Source of the DNA: Bacillota bacterium
Lineage (GTDB): Bacteria > Bacillota > UBA4882 > UBA8346
Length of the DNA: 49,941 nt
Direction: 5' to 3'
NCBI GenBank assembly: GCA_023436305.1
Contig: JAEZJQ010000049.1
Coordinates: 1-49,941 of the forward strand
In this document: positions 26,158 to 35,460 of the stretch, in pieces
Numbering within the stretch: position 1 is the first letter of the stretch
Layout of the letters: the number at the start of each line of letters is the position of its first letter
Translations under genes and position numbers: made by a program
The notes under the pieces: generated by a model
What the model was told of the DNA's origin: nothing
The model's database searches: none
Seen by the model: only the letters and a program-made list of their open reading frames with translations

Positions 26158-28578
26158 TTACTGGACCTGGCAAGCCACTCCATTCAAAGTGAAGCTGGTC
26201 GGCTTAGCATTTGTGCCACTATAGTTAATATTGAATCCAAAGTTTGTCGTACCTCCATTGGCCGGAATATTGGCATTGTATCCGGCATCTTTCACCGATA
26301 CCGAAGCGCCACTCTGGGTGTAACTGCCGGACCACAGATTGGTGATTGTCTGATTCCCGGGGAAGGTCCAGGCGAGAGTCCAGCCATTAACCGCCGTGGA
26401 AGTGTTATTTTGGATCGTAACGTTGACTGTAGCTCCGCTGCCCCAGTCGTTCATAGTATAGGTTACTACATAATTTCTGGTTCCTGGAGTCGGAGTTGGA
26501 GTCGGAGCTACCGGAGTAGGGGTACGAACAACCGAAGTCGGGGTCGGAGTACGATTAACTGAAGTCGGGGTCGGGCCGCCCGATGTAGGAGTTGGGCCAG
26601 AGGTGCCGCTAAAATAGATATAATATAGACCGTTTGCGATAGCGACATCAGCTTGCGCCCAGAAACGGTGATATTTAATGGTTACGCCGGTTCCGGCGTC
26701 ATGAGCGGCTTGAACTTTGGACCAGTTAACATCGCTCCTATAGTTGGGCCGTAAATCGGTAAAGGTGTTCCCGGTCTTAATCGTAGCGCCTTGGCCGGTG
26801 GTTCCGGTCCAACCGGAAGGAATGTACACCACATCAAAGAACCTTGAATAGTCATTACGGGTTTCATCAGCAGCTAGACCGACAGAATCCCGGTAAAGGG
26901 TCCACATCCGGTCCAGTAAATTGCCTGCCATGTCACGAGCGGTGGCATTTACTGCCCCTGCCCACTTTTGGTAAGCCGCTGCATAATAGATCAAACATTT
27001 GGCATAACCGGCGGTCACACCAATATCATTGGTATAATCTACAATCGAACAACTCAAACCGGAACCGGGCTGCCCGGACCAGCTTAACGTGGAAGGAACC
27101 TGATAGGTACCGTCACTGTTAAGTCGAGTATTATTCATCGCCCAAGTAGCCCATTTATCGCAGATGGTTTTGGCGGTAGAATTGCCAGTTACATAATAGT
27201 AGGCCATCATCCGTTCCATGGACCATACTTGGAATCCAAACCATTGATTGCTCGGGGGATCATGATACACCGGTTGCCAGTCATAGGCCATACCATGGAA
27301 TGTGGCGGAGCCTGACGGGAAGGCTTCATAAGCTCCGTTCCAACTATTGGTGGCTCCGCCGGCGATAGCGCCTTCAGAACTTTGTAGCCAGGAATAAAAC
27401 TCAACCTGCCGGGTTAAACCAGTAGCCCAGTTGCTTTTACCGGAGGAAGTTTTGGGGGCAAAAGCCGATTCATTGGACATGACATAAGCGGCCATCGGGT
27501 TCTGATATGCCCAGTGGCAATGGGAACAACCGATTCTCCAGCTCCAAGAGCCATCAATGGCGCCACCCCAGGAGATATACCAGGACATCAAGTAATGGCA
27601 AGAATCGTAACCAGTACCAGCAGTACCCGGCGTTCCAATCTTCCGGAAGTATTTGTCAAAGAAAGACAATTGCAGATAATCACCCATTTTGGACGCTTTC
27701 GAGGTATAAGTGGAAATCGTGCTCTCTTTGCCCTGAGCTTTTGCCCAGACATATGCCCAGTAAGAAGCTTGAATTTGGCGGCCATCGGCGTCTGTGGCCG
27801 AAGTATAACGCCATTGCTGGGCTGGAGTTCCAAAATCGTTGAATAATCTCAGGAATCCACCATTAGAGGTATTGCCCCATTTGAAGGTTTCCCATTCCGG
27901 ATGATTCACAGTTTCCCAGCAGGATTCATGGGCTCCTCTTTGGTAAGTGTTAATGTATGAACAGCGGCTGGTACCGTCGGCTTTATTGCCGTATTTATAC
28001 CAGTTGTCCACATCCAGCAACCAATGCATCTGGTAAATAGCTTTGGAACCATAAGCGGAGTTTAATTCATTACTGATTGGATCCTGGCCGACTGGCGCAC
28101 TAGAACTGCCAGTGGTCGGATAATTTTCAATATTCGGGGATTCCGGAGCGTAATCGGCGGGATCACTTGGATTGTATGTGTTAACGCCTGGTTGATCGGA
28201 GGATGTAGGAATGATATATTGTTCAGTTTTATCCCAAGCTCTGGTGTAAGTAGACCAGTCACCGGAGATTTTTCCCTTCACAGCTCCCAGCCATACATAG
28301 AAACTGAAGGCTTCACTGGTTGTCACGTGTCCGTAATCCGGGGCTTCGCACATTAAAGTTTCGATGCTATGATACGGCACGCCTTCTGTACTTAAGTACC
28401 CGCTGGAGGTACTGGTGAGATTTGCAAACATATCATTGAACCGTTGCAAACAGGTATTTGGGTCCGCTGCAAACACGGAACTATTGTTAGTGTTTTGGAT
28501 ATTGGGCAATACGGCCATTGCCACAATGGCTACTATACATAAAACAAAAACCAGCCACATTTTCTTAAAATTCCGCAT
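26158..28578 (-). CDS. Secreted GH48 cellulase (reducing-end cellobiohydrolase) with CBM2
   Basis: A processive exocellulase that releases cellobiose from reducing ends of cellulose chains, acting outside the cell. The product has 806 residues. Residues 1-38 are a signal peptide (KMWLVFVLCIVAIVAMAV, cut near VFA-ADP). Residues about 40-655 are the GH48 domain, with the catalytic acid region EAPDYGHVTTSEAFSFYVWLGA and the later GAIDGSWSWRIGCSHCHWAYQ and PDYSRFFDV-like segments. A Pro/Thr linker spans 657-700, and a CBM2 follows at about 701-806 with surface tryptophans. The usual N-terminal cysteine of CBM2 is Asn here while the C-terminal one (GVACQVQ) remains, so the normal disulfide is absent. 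No dockerin is present, so it is a free enzyme. AAAAGGAGG precedes the ATG. No other cellulase gene is in the window. Confidence 0.96.
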   Translation of the reverse strand: MRNFKKMWLVFVLCIVAIVAMAVLPNIQNTNNSSVFAADPNTCLQRFNDMFANLTSTSSGYLSTEGVPYHSIETLMCEAPDYGHVTTSEAFSFYVWLGAVKGKISGDWSTYTRAWDKTEQYIIPTSSDQPGVNTYNPSDPADYAPESPNIENYPTTGSSSAPVGQDPISNELNSAYGSKAIYQMHWLLDVDNWYKYGNKADGTSRCSYINTYQRGAHESCWETVNHPEWETFKWGNTSNGGFLRLFNDFGTPAQQWRYTSATDADGRQIQASYWAYVWAKAQGKESTISTYTSKASKMGDYLQLSFFDKYFRKIGTPGTAGTGYDSCHYLMSWYISWGGAIDGSWSWRIGCSHCHWAYQNPMAAYVMSNESAFAPKTSSGKSNWATGLTRQVEFYSWLQSSEGAIAGGATNSWNGAYEAFPSGSATFHGMAYDWQPVYHDPPSNQWFGFQVWSMERMMAYYYVTGNSTAKTICDKWATWAMNNTRLNSDGTYQVPSTLSWSGQPGSGLSCSIVDYTNDIGVTAGYAKCLIYYAAAYQKWAGAVNATARDMAGNLLDRMWTLYRDSVGLAADETRNDYSRFFDVVYIPSGWTGTTGQGATIKTGNTFTDLRPNYRSDVNWSKVQAAHDAGTGVTIKYHRFWAQADVAIANGLYYIYFSGTSGPTPTSGGPTPTSVNRTPTPTSVVRTPTPVAPTPTPTPGTRNYVVTYTMNDWGSGATVNVTIQNNTSTAVNGWTLAWTFPGNQTITNLWSGSYTQSGASVSVKDAGYNANIPANGGTTNFGFNINYSGTNAKPTSFTLNGVACQVQ

Positions 28579-28991
28579 ACAAATTATTCCTCCTTTTTAG
28601 TCTGTTTGTGTATATGTTTATTGAACAACCGGAAATAAAGACCATCACCCCCTTTCTGTACACTTGAAAAAATCCAGTAATTGATATTTCAAATATTTGT
28701 GGTTTACAATACAACTCAAGTAACGTGTAGTAAAAACGACTATATTGCTATTTAATGTTTATTTTTAATATTCATTTTATAACATAAATTACGTAAACAC
28801 AATCAGAGATAATCGTTAATATTAGGCGATATTATCTGTATAGTCGTAATACATTTGTTTGTATGGCGATTAGGCAGAAATTTGAAATAATTTATTCGCA
28901 AGGGTTCGTTTTTGTAGCAAGTTTTATGAGGTACGGTTTTATGAGACATAATAATTACAAATATTATCTTTCCTTTTGAGAGGAACAAAAC
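28579..28991. other. Divergent control region of the cellulase and membrane-sensor genes
   Basis: A very AT-rich 413-bp region with both promoters. On the minus strand an AAAGGGGGTGATG (near 28645) opens a 26-codon frame (MVFISGCSINIYTNRLKRRN...) that overlaps the cellulase start. It could be a regulatory upstream ORF, but its site is too close to the ATG. No cre-like site or clear -35/-10 pair was found. Confidence 0.4.
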
Positions 28992-29549
28992 ATGCGCATC
29001 TCATCCAAGTTTATGAAATTAATTATTCTCTGGCTGCCCATGGCCGTGATCACCACACTGCTCTACGGATTGATATTCGGTACAGTCCGGCAAAGCATCC
29101 GGCAAGCCGCCAACGATCCTCAAATTGAAATGGCCGAAGATACCGCCGCCGCTTTAACCGCCGGCATCCGGCCCCAGTCCATCATCCCCCCCGGCAGGAT
29201 CAATATTGCCAAAAGTTTAGCGCCATTTTTGATTATTTACAATGAATCCGGTTATCCGCTCATATCTTCCGGCGAACTGGACAACCAAATTCCGGTCCCT
29301 CCCATCGGAGTTTTTAAGCGCGCCTGGGCCATCGGTCAAAACCGCATCACCTGGCAGCCCAAGTCCGGCCTAAGGAGTGCGGCGGTAGTCGTTCCATTCA
29401 AAGGCAATCCATCGGGGTATGTGCTGGTAGGCCGATCACTTCGGGAAATTGAGAAACGGGAAAATCAAATCTTCAATATGGTGTTCTGGGGGTGGTTGAT
29501 TACCAATTTGGGGATTCTGGTGTGGCTATTTGTATTCCGCAATCATTAA
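28992..29549 (+). CDS. Membrane protein with an extracytoplasmic sensor-like domain
   Basis: Not recognised. The 185-residue product has a membrane helix at about 8-30 (MKLIILWLPMAVITTLLYGLIF), an outside region of about 125 residues, and a second helix at about 160-182 (MVFWGWLITNLGILVWLFVF). The outside region (FLIIYNESGYPLISSGELDNQ ... GYVLVGRSLREIEKREN) resembles Cache/PAS-like sensor domains of histidine kinases, but no kinase or HAMP domain follows. It may be a lone sensor or a partner of another protein. GAGAGGAA precedes the ATG. It ends 10 bp from the convergent helD. Confidence 0.7.
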   Translation: MRISSKFMKLIILWLPMAVITTLLYGLIFGTVRQSIRQAANDPQIEMAEDTAAALTAGIRPQSIIPPGRINIAKSLAPFLIIYNESGYPLISSGELDNQIPVPPIGVFKRAWAIGQNRITWQPKSGLRSAAVVVPFKGNPSGYVLVGRSLREIEKRENQIFNMVFWGWLITNLGILVWLFVFRNH

Positions 29550-29559
29550 GCTCACGATT

Positions 29560-31827
29560 TCAATAAGTTTGAGGATAATTATGGTATAAATCCGGCGCTA
29601 AACCGCCAATAAACGGAGAACCCTTACCGCAATAAAAGAGCGACAGCCGGTGCAAAGCACGGGTACAAGCGATATAAAGTAGTTGACGATCGGCTACGCG
29701 GAAATAATTTTTGGAACCGGCATCGGCAACGAAGACCGCATCAAACTCCAATCCCTTCGCCAGATATACCGGGATAATTACGACCCCGCTCCGGAACTCG
29801 CCGGTCTCTTGGGTAATTAGAGTTAACTGGGTTTGCCCGCCAAATTCCTGATAAAAATCCGTGGCTTCCCGGGCGGTCTTGCAAAGTACTGCGAACGATT
29901 TCCAACCCGCAGCCTGTGATTCTCGAATCTTTTGGGATATTATAGCGGCAATTGCTTTCCGGGATGCGGCCTGATACACCTCCGGCCGTGGTCCGGGGCG
30001 GTTAATATGATCCGCGGATTCTCCGGCTCCCAGTAACCCCCGGCAGAATGCCTGAATCTCCCGGGTGGAACGATAGCTCTTATTCAGCCGGATGGAAATG
30101 GTATTCCCCACGCCCAGAATCCGGCCGATAGCGGGAATATCGGCCGGATGAATATAGGGATAGACCGATTGATTGGGATCGCCCAGAACCGTCCAGGAAC
30201 TTTCCGGGAACAAGCGTCCCAAGACTTCATAATGCAATATCGAATAATCCTGGGCTTCATCAATGATCAAGTACCGGATGCCCTTTTTTACCCTAAAACC
30301 AGACAGGTTCCCCTGGAAGAAGATCAATGGTAGTGAATCTTCATAGGAAATCAAGCCGTGATCAAGCGAAGACAGAGTCTGCGCACGGATGTCCGGCCAC
30401 TCCGGCGGCGCTTCGGCGGTTGAGGTTAGGCTTCGAAACAGCGCTTCATCTTCGAATAGTTTACGGTAAAGCTTCAACGGATTTAGCGTAACAATCCGGT
30501 CAAGTCTTTCGTAAAGATTGGCCAATTCTTGCTGGACTCCAATCCAGGCCATGGCTTTAATCGTTTTTTCATTGACTTCTTCACCACCGGCGGCAATCTC
30601 CGCTTCTTTCTCCCGGCGTGCCTCGTGAATCAAAGGCCGCAGTTTAATCTGAACCCGGTGTTTGATCTGCTCCAATCGTTCCGCCGGAGACAGGTAGGCT
30701 AAATTTATTTGGAAGAGGGTCCGCCATTCCTCTTGGGATAGGATGGTGTGGCCCCGGAACTCGATCACCGGGCTGTTCCGGATTAGACCTTCTTCTAAAA
30801 AGGTTAGATAGTTCCGGATTACTGCGGCAAACTCCGGTGAAGATTTGTAACGGATGGCAGCTGCCCGGATTCGGAAGGCGCCATCCTCGGGGGTTGAGAG
30901 CAAATACTCAAGCTGGGTATCCCGTTCCTCAAACTGTGCCGGAAAACAGGAACGACAGTTTAACATATAATCCCGGAAGGTGGTTTGGAGCACATTCTCT
31001 TCCCCCAACTCCGGCAGGACCCCCGAAATATAATCACTAAAGATCCGGTTGGGAGACAGGATTAAAATATTTCTGGCGGTAATGGTATTCCGTTCCCGAT
31101 AGAGCAAATAAGCCGCCCGGTGTAAGGCAATGGAGGTCTTCCCGCTTCCGGCAGGCCCTTGAACCAACAACAACTGGTGTTGCTCATCCCGGATGACCCG
31201 GTTTTGCTCTCTCTGAATACTGTTGACAATGGTCCGCATTTTGATATCAGCGCTCTTCCCCAGGATTTCCTGGAGGATTTCATCATCGATCTTCAAGTCG
31301 GTATCGAACATCGATAAAAAGTGGCCACCGGCAATTTTATATTGCCGTTTTAAGGAAATATCTCCGTCAATAATCCCCGCCGGACAATGATATTGTGCTG
31401 GTCCCGGCTCATAATCGTAAAACATACCGGCAACAGGCGAGCGCCAATCGTAAATCAAGTGCCGTCCGGTATCCGGGTCTATTAACGCCGCAATACCGAT
31501 ATATATCCGTTCTGGAACGTTCATCCTCACCGGTTGAATTTCTTGAAAGTCAATCCGCCCGAAATATGGAGAATCTGCCATTTTCTCCAGACGGGCTTTT
31601 CGCTGCCAGGAAACAGCGGCCAGGCTACGTTGACGATCAACCGCCTCCGCTTGTTGCGCCTGATCCCACCAATTGGCGGACCGGTTTTCCCAAAAGGATG
31701 CCAAAGCTGTCTCCAGTTCCTGCCGGGCCCCTCGGAAGCTATCTTTTCCACCTTCCAGTTGCAATTTTATCTTTTGAAGCACCATTTTCAACCGTTGAAG
31801 CTCGTCTTCCCGTTCGGATCCGTTCAC
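29560..31827 (-). CDS. helD: RNA polymerase recycling motor HelD (UvrD/Rep-like helicase)
   Basis: A superfamily 1 ATPase that frees stalled RNA polymerase from DNA and nucleic acids in Bacillota. The 755-residue product has an N-terminal coiled-coil arm (about 5-45) that enters the polymerase. Next is the typical YFGRIDFQ...RIYIGIAALIDPDTGRHLIYDWRSPVAGMFYDY segment, then Walker A GPAGSGKTS (224-232). Walker B is LIIDEAQDYS, followed by GDPNQSVYPY and the motif VI region ACTRALHRLSL. The GTG at 31827 follows AAAGGAG with 7-bp spacing. Transcribed alone. Confidence 0.93.
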   Translation of the reverse strand: MNGSEREDELQRLKMVLQKIKLQLEGGKDSFRGARQELETALASFWENRSANWWDQAQQAEAVDRQRSLAAVSWQRKARLEKMADSPYFGRIDFQEIQPVRMNVPERIYIGIAALIDPDTGRHLIYDWRSPVAGMFYDYEPGPAQYHCPAGIIDGDISLKRQYKIAGGHFLSMFDTDLKIDDEILQEILGKSADIKMRTIVNSIQREQNRVIRDEQHQLLLVQGPAGSGKTSIALHRAAYLLYRERNTITARNILILSPNRIFSDYISGVLPELGEENVLQTTFRDYMLNCRSCFPAQFEERDTQLEYLLSTPEDGAFRIRAAAIRYKSSPEFAAVIRNYLTFLEEGLIRNSPVIEFRGHTILSQEEWRTLFQINLAYLSPAERLEQIKHRVQIKLRPLIHEARREKEAEIAAGGEEVNEKTIKAMAWIGVQQELANLYERLDRIVTLNPLKLYRKLFEDEALFRSLTSTAEAPPEWPDIRAQTLSSLDHGLISYEDSLPLIFFQGNLSGFRVKKGIRYLIIDEAQDYSILHYEVLGRLFPESSWTVLGDPNQSVYPYIHPADIPAIGRILGVGNTISIRLNKSYRSTREIQAFCRGLLGAGESADHINRPGPRPEVYQAASRKAIAAIISQKIRESQAAGWKSFAVLCKTAREATDFYQEFGGQTQLTLITQETGEFRSGVVIIPVYLAKGLEFDAVFVADAGSKNYFRVADRQLLYIACTRALHRLSLFYCGKGSPFIGGLAPDLYHNYPQTY

Positions 31828-32070
31828 GGCGCGTCTCCTTTACTATCTTAAGTTTATAAAAAATCAGGAACTTGATTTCGGTTTCCCAATGTTGTAAATC
31901 AAAATGAGAATTCAAGAGAATAAATCCGGGAGAAAATAATTGGGGTAATAAGATATTATGAATGTTGGTTGAAAAAAATAATCATCCGGCAAAGAGCCTA
32001 TGAATTATAACAAATATATCATTCATGCGCATTAGTATTTGCCGTTTTCGTTTTCTTAAACAAATTGAAT

Positions 32071-33660
32071 TTACGGAGTATCTTTTGAAACAATCCGGCC
32101 TTTCTCAATATTTAACTTGCGGGTTAAAAAAAGCGGCATTTCATCCTTATGATGAGTTACATATACGATACTGATACCGGTCTTCCGGCAAAGCTCCTCC
32201 AACAAGTCGAGAATCCGGCTTCGATACTCGAAGTCCAACCCTTGACAGGGTTCATCCAAAACCAGCAAATCCGGGTTCTTGATTAATGCACGGGCGAGTA
32301 GTATCAACCGCTTCTCACCGGCGGAAATTGTATAAAAAGGCTGTTCCGACAGCGCTGTAAATCTCAGGTACCCGAGCCACATTCCGGCTTGTTCCCGTTG
32401 TTCCGGGGAACAGTCCCGATACAATCCAATCGAATCAAGAAATCCGGAACAAATCACTTCACCGCAAGTCCACCCGCCTGGATAACAGATTTGAAGCTCC
32501 GGTGAAACATAGCCGATCCGCCGCCTTATCTCCCAAACTCCGGCGCCGGGTTCCAGCCACTTCCCAAATAGCTTGATATCATTGGCATAAACTTGTGGAT
32601 TATCTGCCAGGATCAAACTTAACAAAGTTGACTTCCCGGCCCCATTATGTCCCAAAACCGCCCAACGTTCGCCCTGTTTGATTTGCCAGTTAATCCCCGA
32701 TAAAACACGAGTTTCATCGTATGTTACCGTAACCTGACGCATTTCCACCAATATATCCCCACCGGAATCCGGTCCGGGTTCCGGTGGCTTAACGGGGAAC
32801 GGGACTTCCGGTTTGAATTCTCCAGGCCCGGGTGTATATGTAACACCTTCCGGGCCGGTGAGTTCCGGGATAATAATTTGTTCTTTCGACCCTTGCGCAG
32901 TAATTCGATGATTATCCACGGCCAAAATATCGGTGATTCCTTCCGGAATCTCCTCCATCCGGTCAGTCAACAGCAGGATTTGAATAATTCCTTCCCGAAC
33001 GATTCGATTGATGACATTCGCCAGAGCAATCCGGGAAGAAGTATCCAGACCGCAAAACGGATCATCCAGGATCAGCAGCCGGGGTGATTGCATCAGCGCT
33101 TGGGCCAGTAATACTTTATGCAATTCACCATTGGATAAATGAAGTATCTTCCGTTCGAGCAAGTACTCGATCCCCAGCAACGCCACCGCGTAGTCTCTCC
33201 GGGCCTGGTATACCGCCTCATCAGTTTGCAAGGGAGTCACTTCATATGGTGAAATCCGTTCGATCCTAGACCCGGTTAGGAAATCCACCACCAAGGCCAC
33301 CCCATCACTTTCAAAACTCTGCCAGCGTGCCTGATGATACCCGTATTGCAGAATTATTTGGCGGTGATGCTCCGGAGAAAGCGCCACAATCTCGCCCCGT
33401 TTGAAATAGGACCGGCTAATCTCATGATTCAAATCCAAATAATAACAAATTCGGCCGGAAACCACCGTTACCCTTCCAAGTAACGCCCCCATTAACAGTG
33501 ATTTTCCGGAGCCGTTGGGTCCGATAATAGCCCAGTGCCGGCCCCGTTCAATGGACCATCGGGTATGTTCAAAGCAAATTTTACCCTCGGATTGTAAAGT
33601 AACATCCTCCAAAATAATCAGGGGTGTTTGGGCTCGATTATGAAACAAAGAATCGGACAT
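32071..33660 (-). CDS. ModF-like protein with two ABC ATPase domains
   Basis: A 529-residue cytoplasmic protein with tandem ABC ATPase domains and no membrane part. Domain 1 has Walker A GPNGSGKS, signature LSNGE and Walker B LLILDDPFCGLD. Domain 2 has GHNGAGKST, signature ISAGE and LLVLDEPCQGLD. The RWAVLGHNGAGKSTLL and LSPEHHRQI/GYVSPELQ features match ModF (PhrA), a protein often linked to molybdate genes but of unclear role. With a Mo-nitrogenase and dead modAB copies in the window the Mo link is tempting, but this gene is far from them. AAAGGA precedes the ATG. Confidence 0.85.
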   Translation of the reverse strand: MSDSLFHNRAQTPLIILEDVTLQSEGKICFEHTRWSIERGRHWAIIGPNGSGKSLLMGALLGRVTVVSGRICYYLDLNHEISRSYFKRGEIVALSPEHHRQIILQYGYHQARWQSFESDGVALVVDFLTGSRIERISPYEVTPLQTDEAVYQARRDYAVALLGIEYLLERKILHLSNGELHKVLLAQALMQSPRLLILDDPFCGLDTSSRIALANVINRIVREGIIQILLLTDRMEEIPEGITDILAVDNHRITAQGSKEQIIIPELTGPEGVTYTPGPGEFKPEVPFPVKPPEPGPDSGGDILVEMRQVTVTYDETRVLSGINWQIKQGERWAVLGHNGAGKSTLLSLILADNPQVYANDIKLFGKWLEPGAGVWEIRRRIGYVSPELQICYPGGWTCGEVICSGFLDSIGLYRDCSPEQREQAGMWLGYLRFTALSEQPFYTISAGEKRLILLARALIKNPDLLVLDEPCQGLDFEYRSRILDLLEELCRKTGISIVYVTHHKDEMPLFLTRKLNIEKGRIVSKDTP

Positions 33661-33856
33661 GTTTTCCTTTCAGTTGCATGATTGAATCATTAAAATTATA
33701 AACGGGAAATCAATTCCGCTAGCTAATGTAGAGAAGTACAATATAAAATTATCTCTAAAGTTTGCTAAAAAAGCAACTTTTTTTAAAGACAATTTTATGA
33801 TTTCGAGGGTGAACCGGCGATTCACATTTAAATCGACATGTTTCACAGCCCAATGA

Positions 33857-33880
33857 CAAAGCCGGGTGTACCCGGCTTTG
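33857..33880 (-). terminator. Terminator-like hairpin behind the DUF4349 gene
   Basis: CAAAGCCGGGT/ACCCGGCTTTG perfect 11-bp stem about 48 bp past the stop. The T-run is weak on both strands. Confidence 0.45.
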
Positions 33881-33927
33881 TAAGCGTGGCGACTGATTGG
33901 ACTTGGAAAACGGCGAATTAATCCATT

Positions 33928-34809
33928 TTACATATCGACCTTCTTCACCCCGATGGCCAGCCAATTTTTTAATTTTTCGTAAAGTTTGGCCAGGATTAAG
34001 CTGGTTAAACCACAGACAAACAAGATAAACACTAACAATAAATAATATTTAATGGTCCATTCCAAAGCCCGGATGATCCGATACCCAATCGAAGGATTGA
34101 GCCGCATCGCCTTTTCCGCAAGGGTCATTTTCACGGTGCAAAACTCGTTGGTGGCATCGTAATCGCCCAACTGTACTCCGAGTTTTTGCAATTGCTGTTC
34201 GATTTCCAGGATTCGGTTTTCCAAATTTATGTATTCATCGATTCGGCCACCCCGGGCCTTCAAAGCCAATAATGAATTGCGGGTCTGTTCCAGAGAACGG
34301 CGCTGGCCTTGCAATTCTTTAAACTCGTTGGTTTTATCGGTTTTATTGACGTTGCAGGATTTTAAACTGCCGATCTTTTTGAGTTCGCGAATCATCGCAT
34401 CGAATTCCCCGGGTGGAACTCCGATGGCCAAATGCAGAAAACGGTTACCGGGCAAACCTGTATTTTCTTCAAACTGGATCAAGGCATTATGTTTTTTGGT
34501 AATCTCCCGGGTTTTCTTTTCACCCTCGGTGAACCTGCCGGTTTCAGTGTCCAGATCGGCGACTTTCTGATACTTCTGATCCACCTGGTAGGTTTTGTTA
34601 GGAACGCTTCCCTGAACTTTCATTTGAATGCTGGCTACATTTTTTACGCTATACTCAAACCGCCCCCGATCACCGGAGAATGCAAGTTGGTTGATTTGGT
34701 TTTGAACTGTGGGCGGTTCAAAATAACCACCGATAAATCCAATCAAGAACATGATCACAAAACCGGCTCCGAAGTTGATTAAACCTTTTTGCAAAACTTT
34801 TTTATTCAA
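33928..34809 (-). CDS. DUF4349 membrane protein
   Basis: A 293-residue protein with an N-terminal membrane helix (GLINFGAGFVIMFLIGFIGGYF), an outside domain with a long coiled coil (FKELQGQRRSLEQTRNSLLAL ... YINLENRILEIEQQLQKLG) and a C-terminal helix (YYLLLVFILFVCGLTSLIL). The order and the LxxEQQLxxLxxQLxxYDxxxxFCTVxxTL pattern are those of DUF4349. Family function is unknown. I chose the TTG at 34809, 7 bp behind AAGGAGG; the frame extends 14 codons upstream without a better start. Confidence 0.85.
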   Translation of the reverse strand: MNKKVLQKGLINFGAGFVIMFLIGFIGGYFEPPTVQNQINQLAFSGDRGRFEYSVKNVASIQMKVQGSVPNKTYQVDQKYQKVADLDTETGRFTEGEKKTREITKKHNALIQFEENTGLPGNRFLHLAIGVPPGEFDAMIRELKKIGSLKSCNVNKTDKTNEFKELQGQRRSLEQTRNSLLALKARGGRIDEYINLENRILEIEQQLQKLGVQLGDYDATNEFCTVKMTLAEKAMRLNPSIGYRIIRALEWTIKYYLLLVFILFVCGLTSLILAKLYEKLKNWLAIGVKKVDM

Positions 34810-34967
34810 TCGGATCCCTCCTTGACTGTAATTTGCAAAATTTGAAATCAAAAATCAAAGATATAAATAAGTTCTGATTCAATATCATTTTCCCCTGCAA
34901 ATTACCGGATTACAAAAAAATTTATCGATTGCGGCGCAAAAAAGAGCCATTTGATTTTTGAAAATTA

Positions 34968-34996
34968 AAAACCCCGGTTTTTGCAACCGGGGTTTT
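34968..34996 (-). terminator. Terminator of the cold-shock gene
   Basis: AAAACCCCGGTT/AACCGGGGTTTT stem with TTTTTAATTTT on the minus strand, 16 bp past the stop. Confidence 0.85.
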
Positions 34997-35012
34997 GGTT
35001 TGTTTCGAAGTA

Positions 35013-35210
35013 TTATAGTTTGGTTACGTTCGCGGCTTGGGAACCACGTTCGCCCTTAACAATATCGAATTCAACCAATTGGCCTTCCGCCAACGCTTTG
35101 TAACCATCCATTTGGATAGCTGAGAAGTGTACGAACACATCGTCGCCGCCTTCTCTTTCAATAAAACCGAAACCTTTTTCCGAATTAAACCATTTAACCT
35201 TACCTTGCAT
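35013..35210 (-). CDS. Cold-shock protein, CspA family
   Basis: A 65-residue single-stranded nucleic-acid chaperone of one cold-shock domain. RNP1 is KGFGFIE and RNP2 is VFVHFSAI, with the usual MQGKVKWFNSEKGFGFI start and the VEFDIVKGERGSQAANV end. The ATG at 35210 follows AGGAGGAA; upstream codons in the same frame are leader. The leader holds an AT-rich stretch, as is common for csp genes. Confidence 0.96.
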   Translation of the reverse strand: MQGKVKWFNSEKGFGFIEREGGDDVFVHFSAIQMDGYKALAEGQLVEFDIVKGERGSQAANVTKL

Positions 35211-35460
35211 CAATTGATTCCTCCTAAAAAATCGCGGCCCGTGCATTTTTTGCTGCCACGTAGATTAAATTATAGCATAATAAAATATCACTGTCAAATA
35301 ATAAATCAACATTTTATAAAAAATTTTTAATTTAGTACGCATTTTTGAGAGAAATAATTCGATTCGCCCGGACGGCAGGAAATTAACCAGAAAAGAAGTA
35401 TTATTAAACATCTCCGATTGCAACAGGATAACAGGAAATATTATTATAATAGGAGTACTC

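Noticed and set aside
26134..27846. Several plus-strand ORFs inside the cellulase gene
   Set aside because: Antisense shadows of the GH48-CBM2 frame, which has signal peptide, domains and a strong binding site.
28803..28988. 61-codon minus-strand ORF upstream of the cellulase gene
   Set aside because: AT-rich, no binding site, no recognisable sequence; it lies in the divergent control region.
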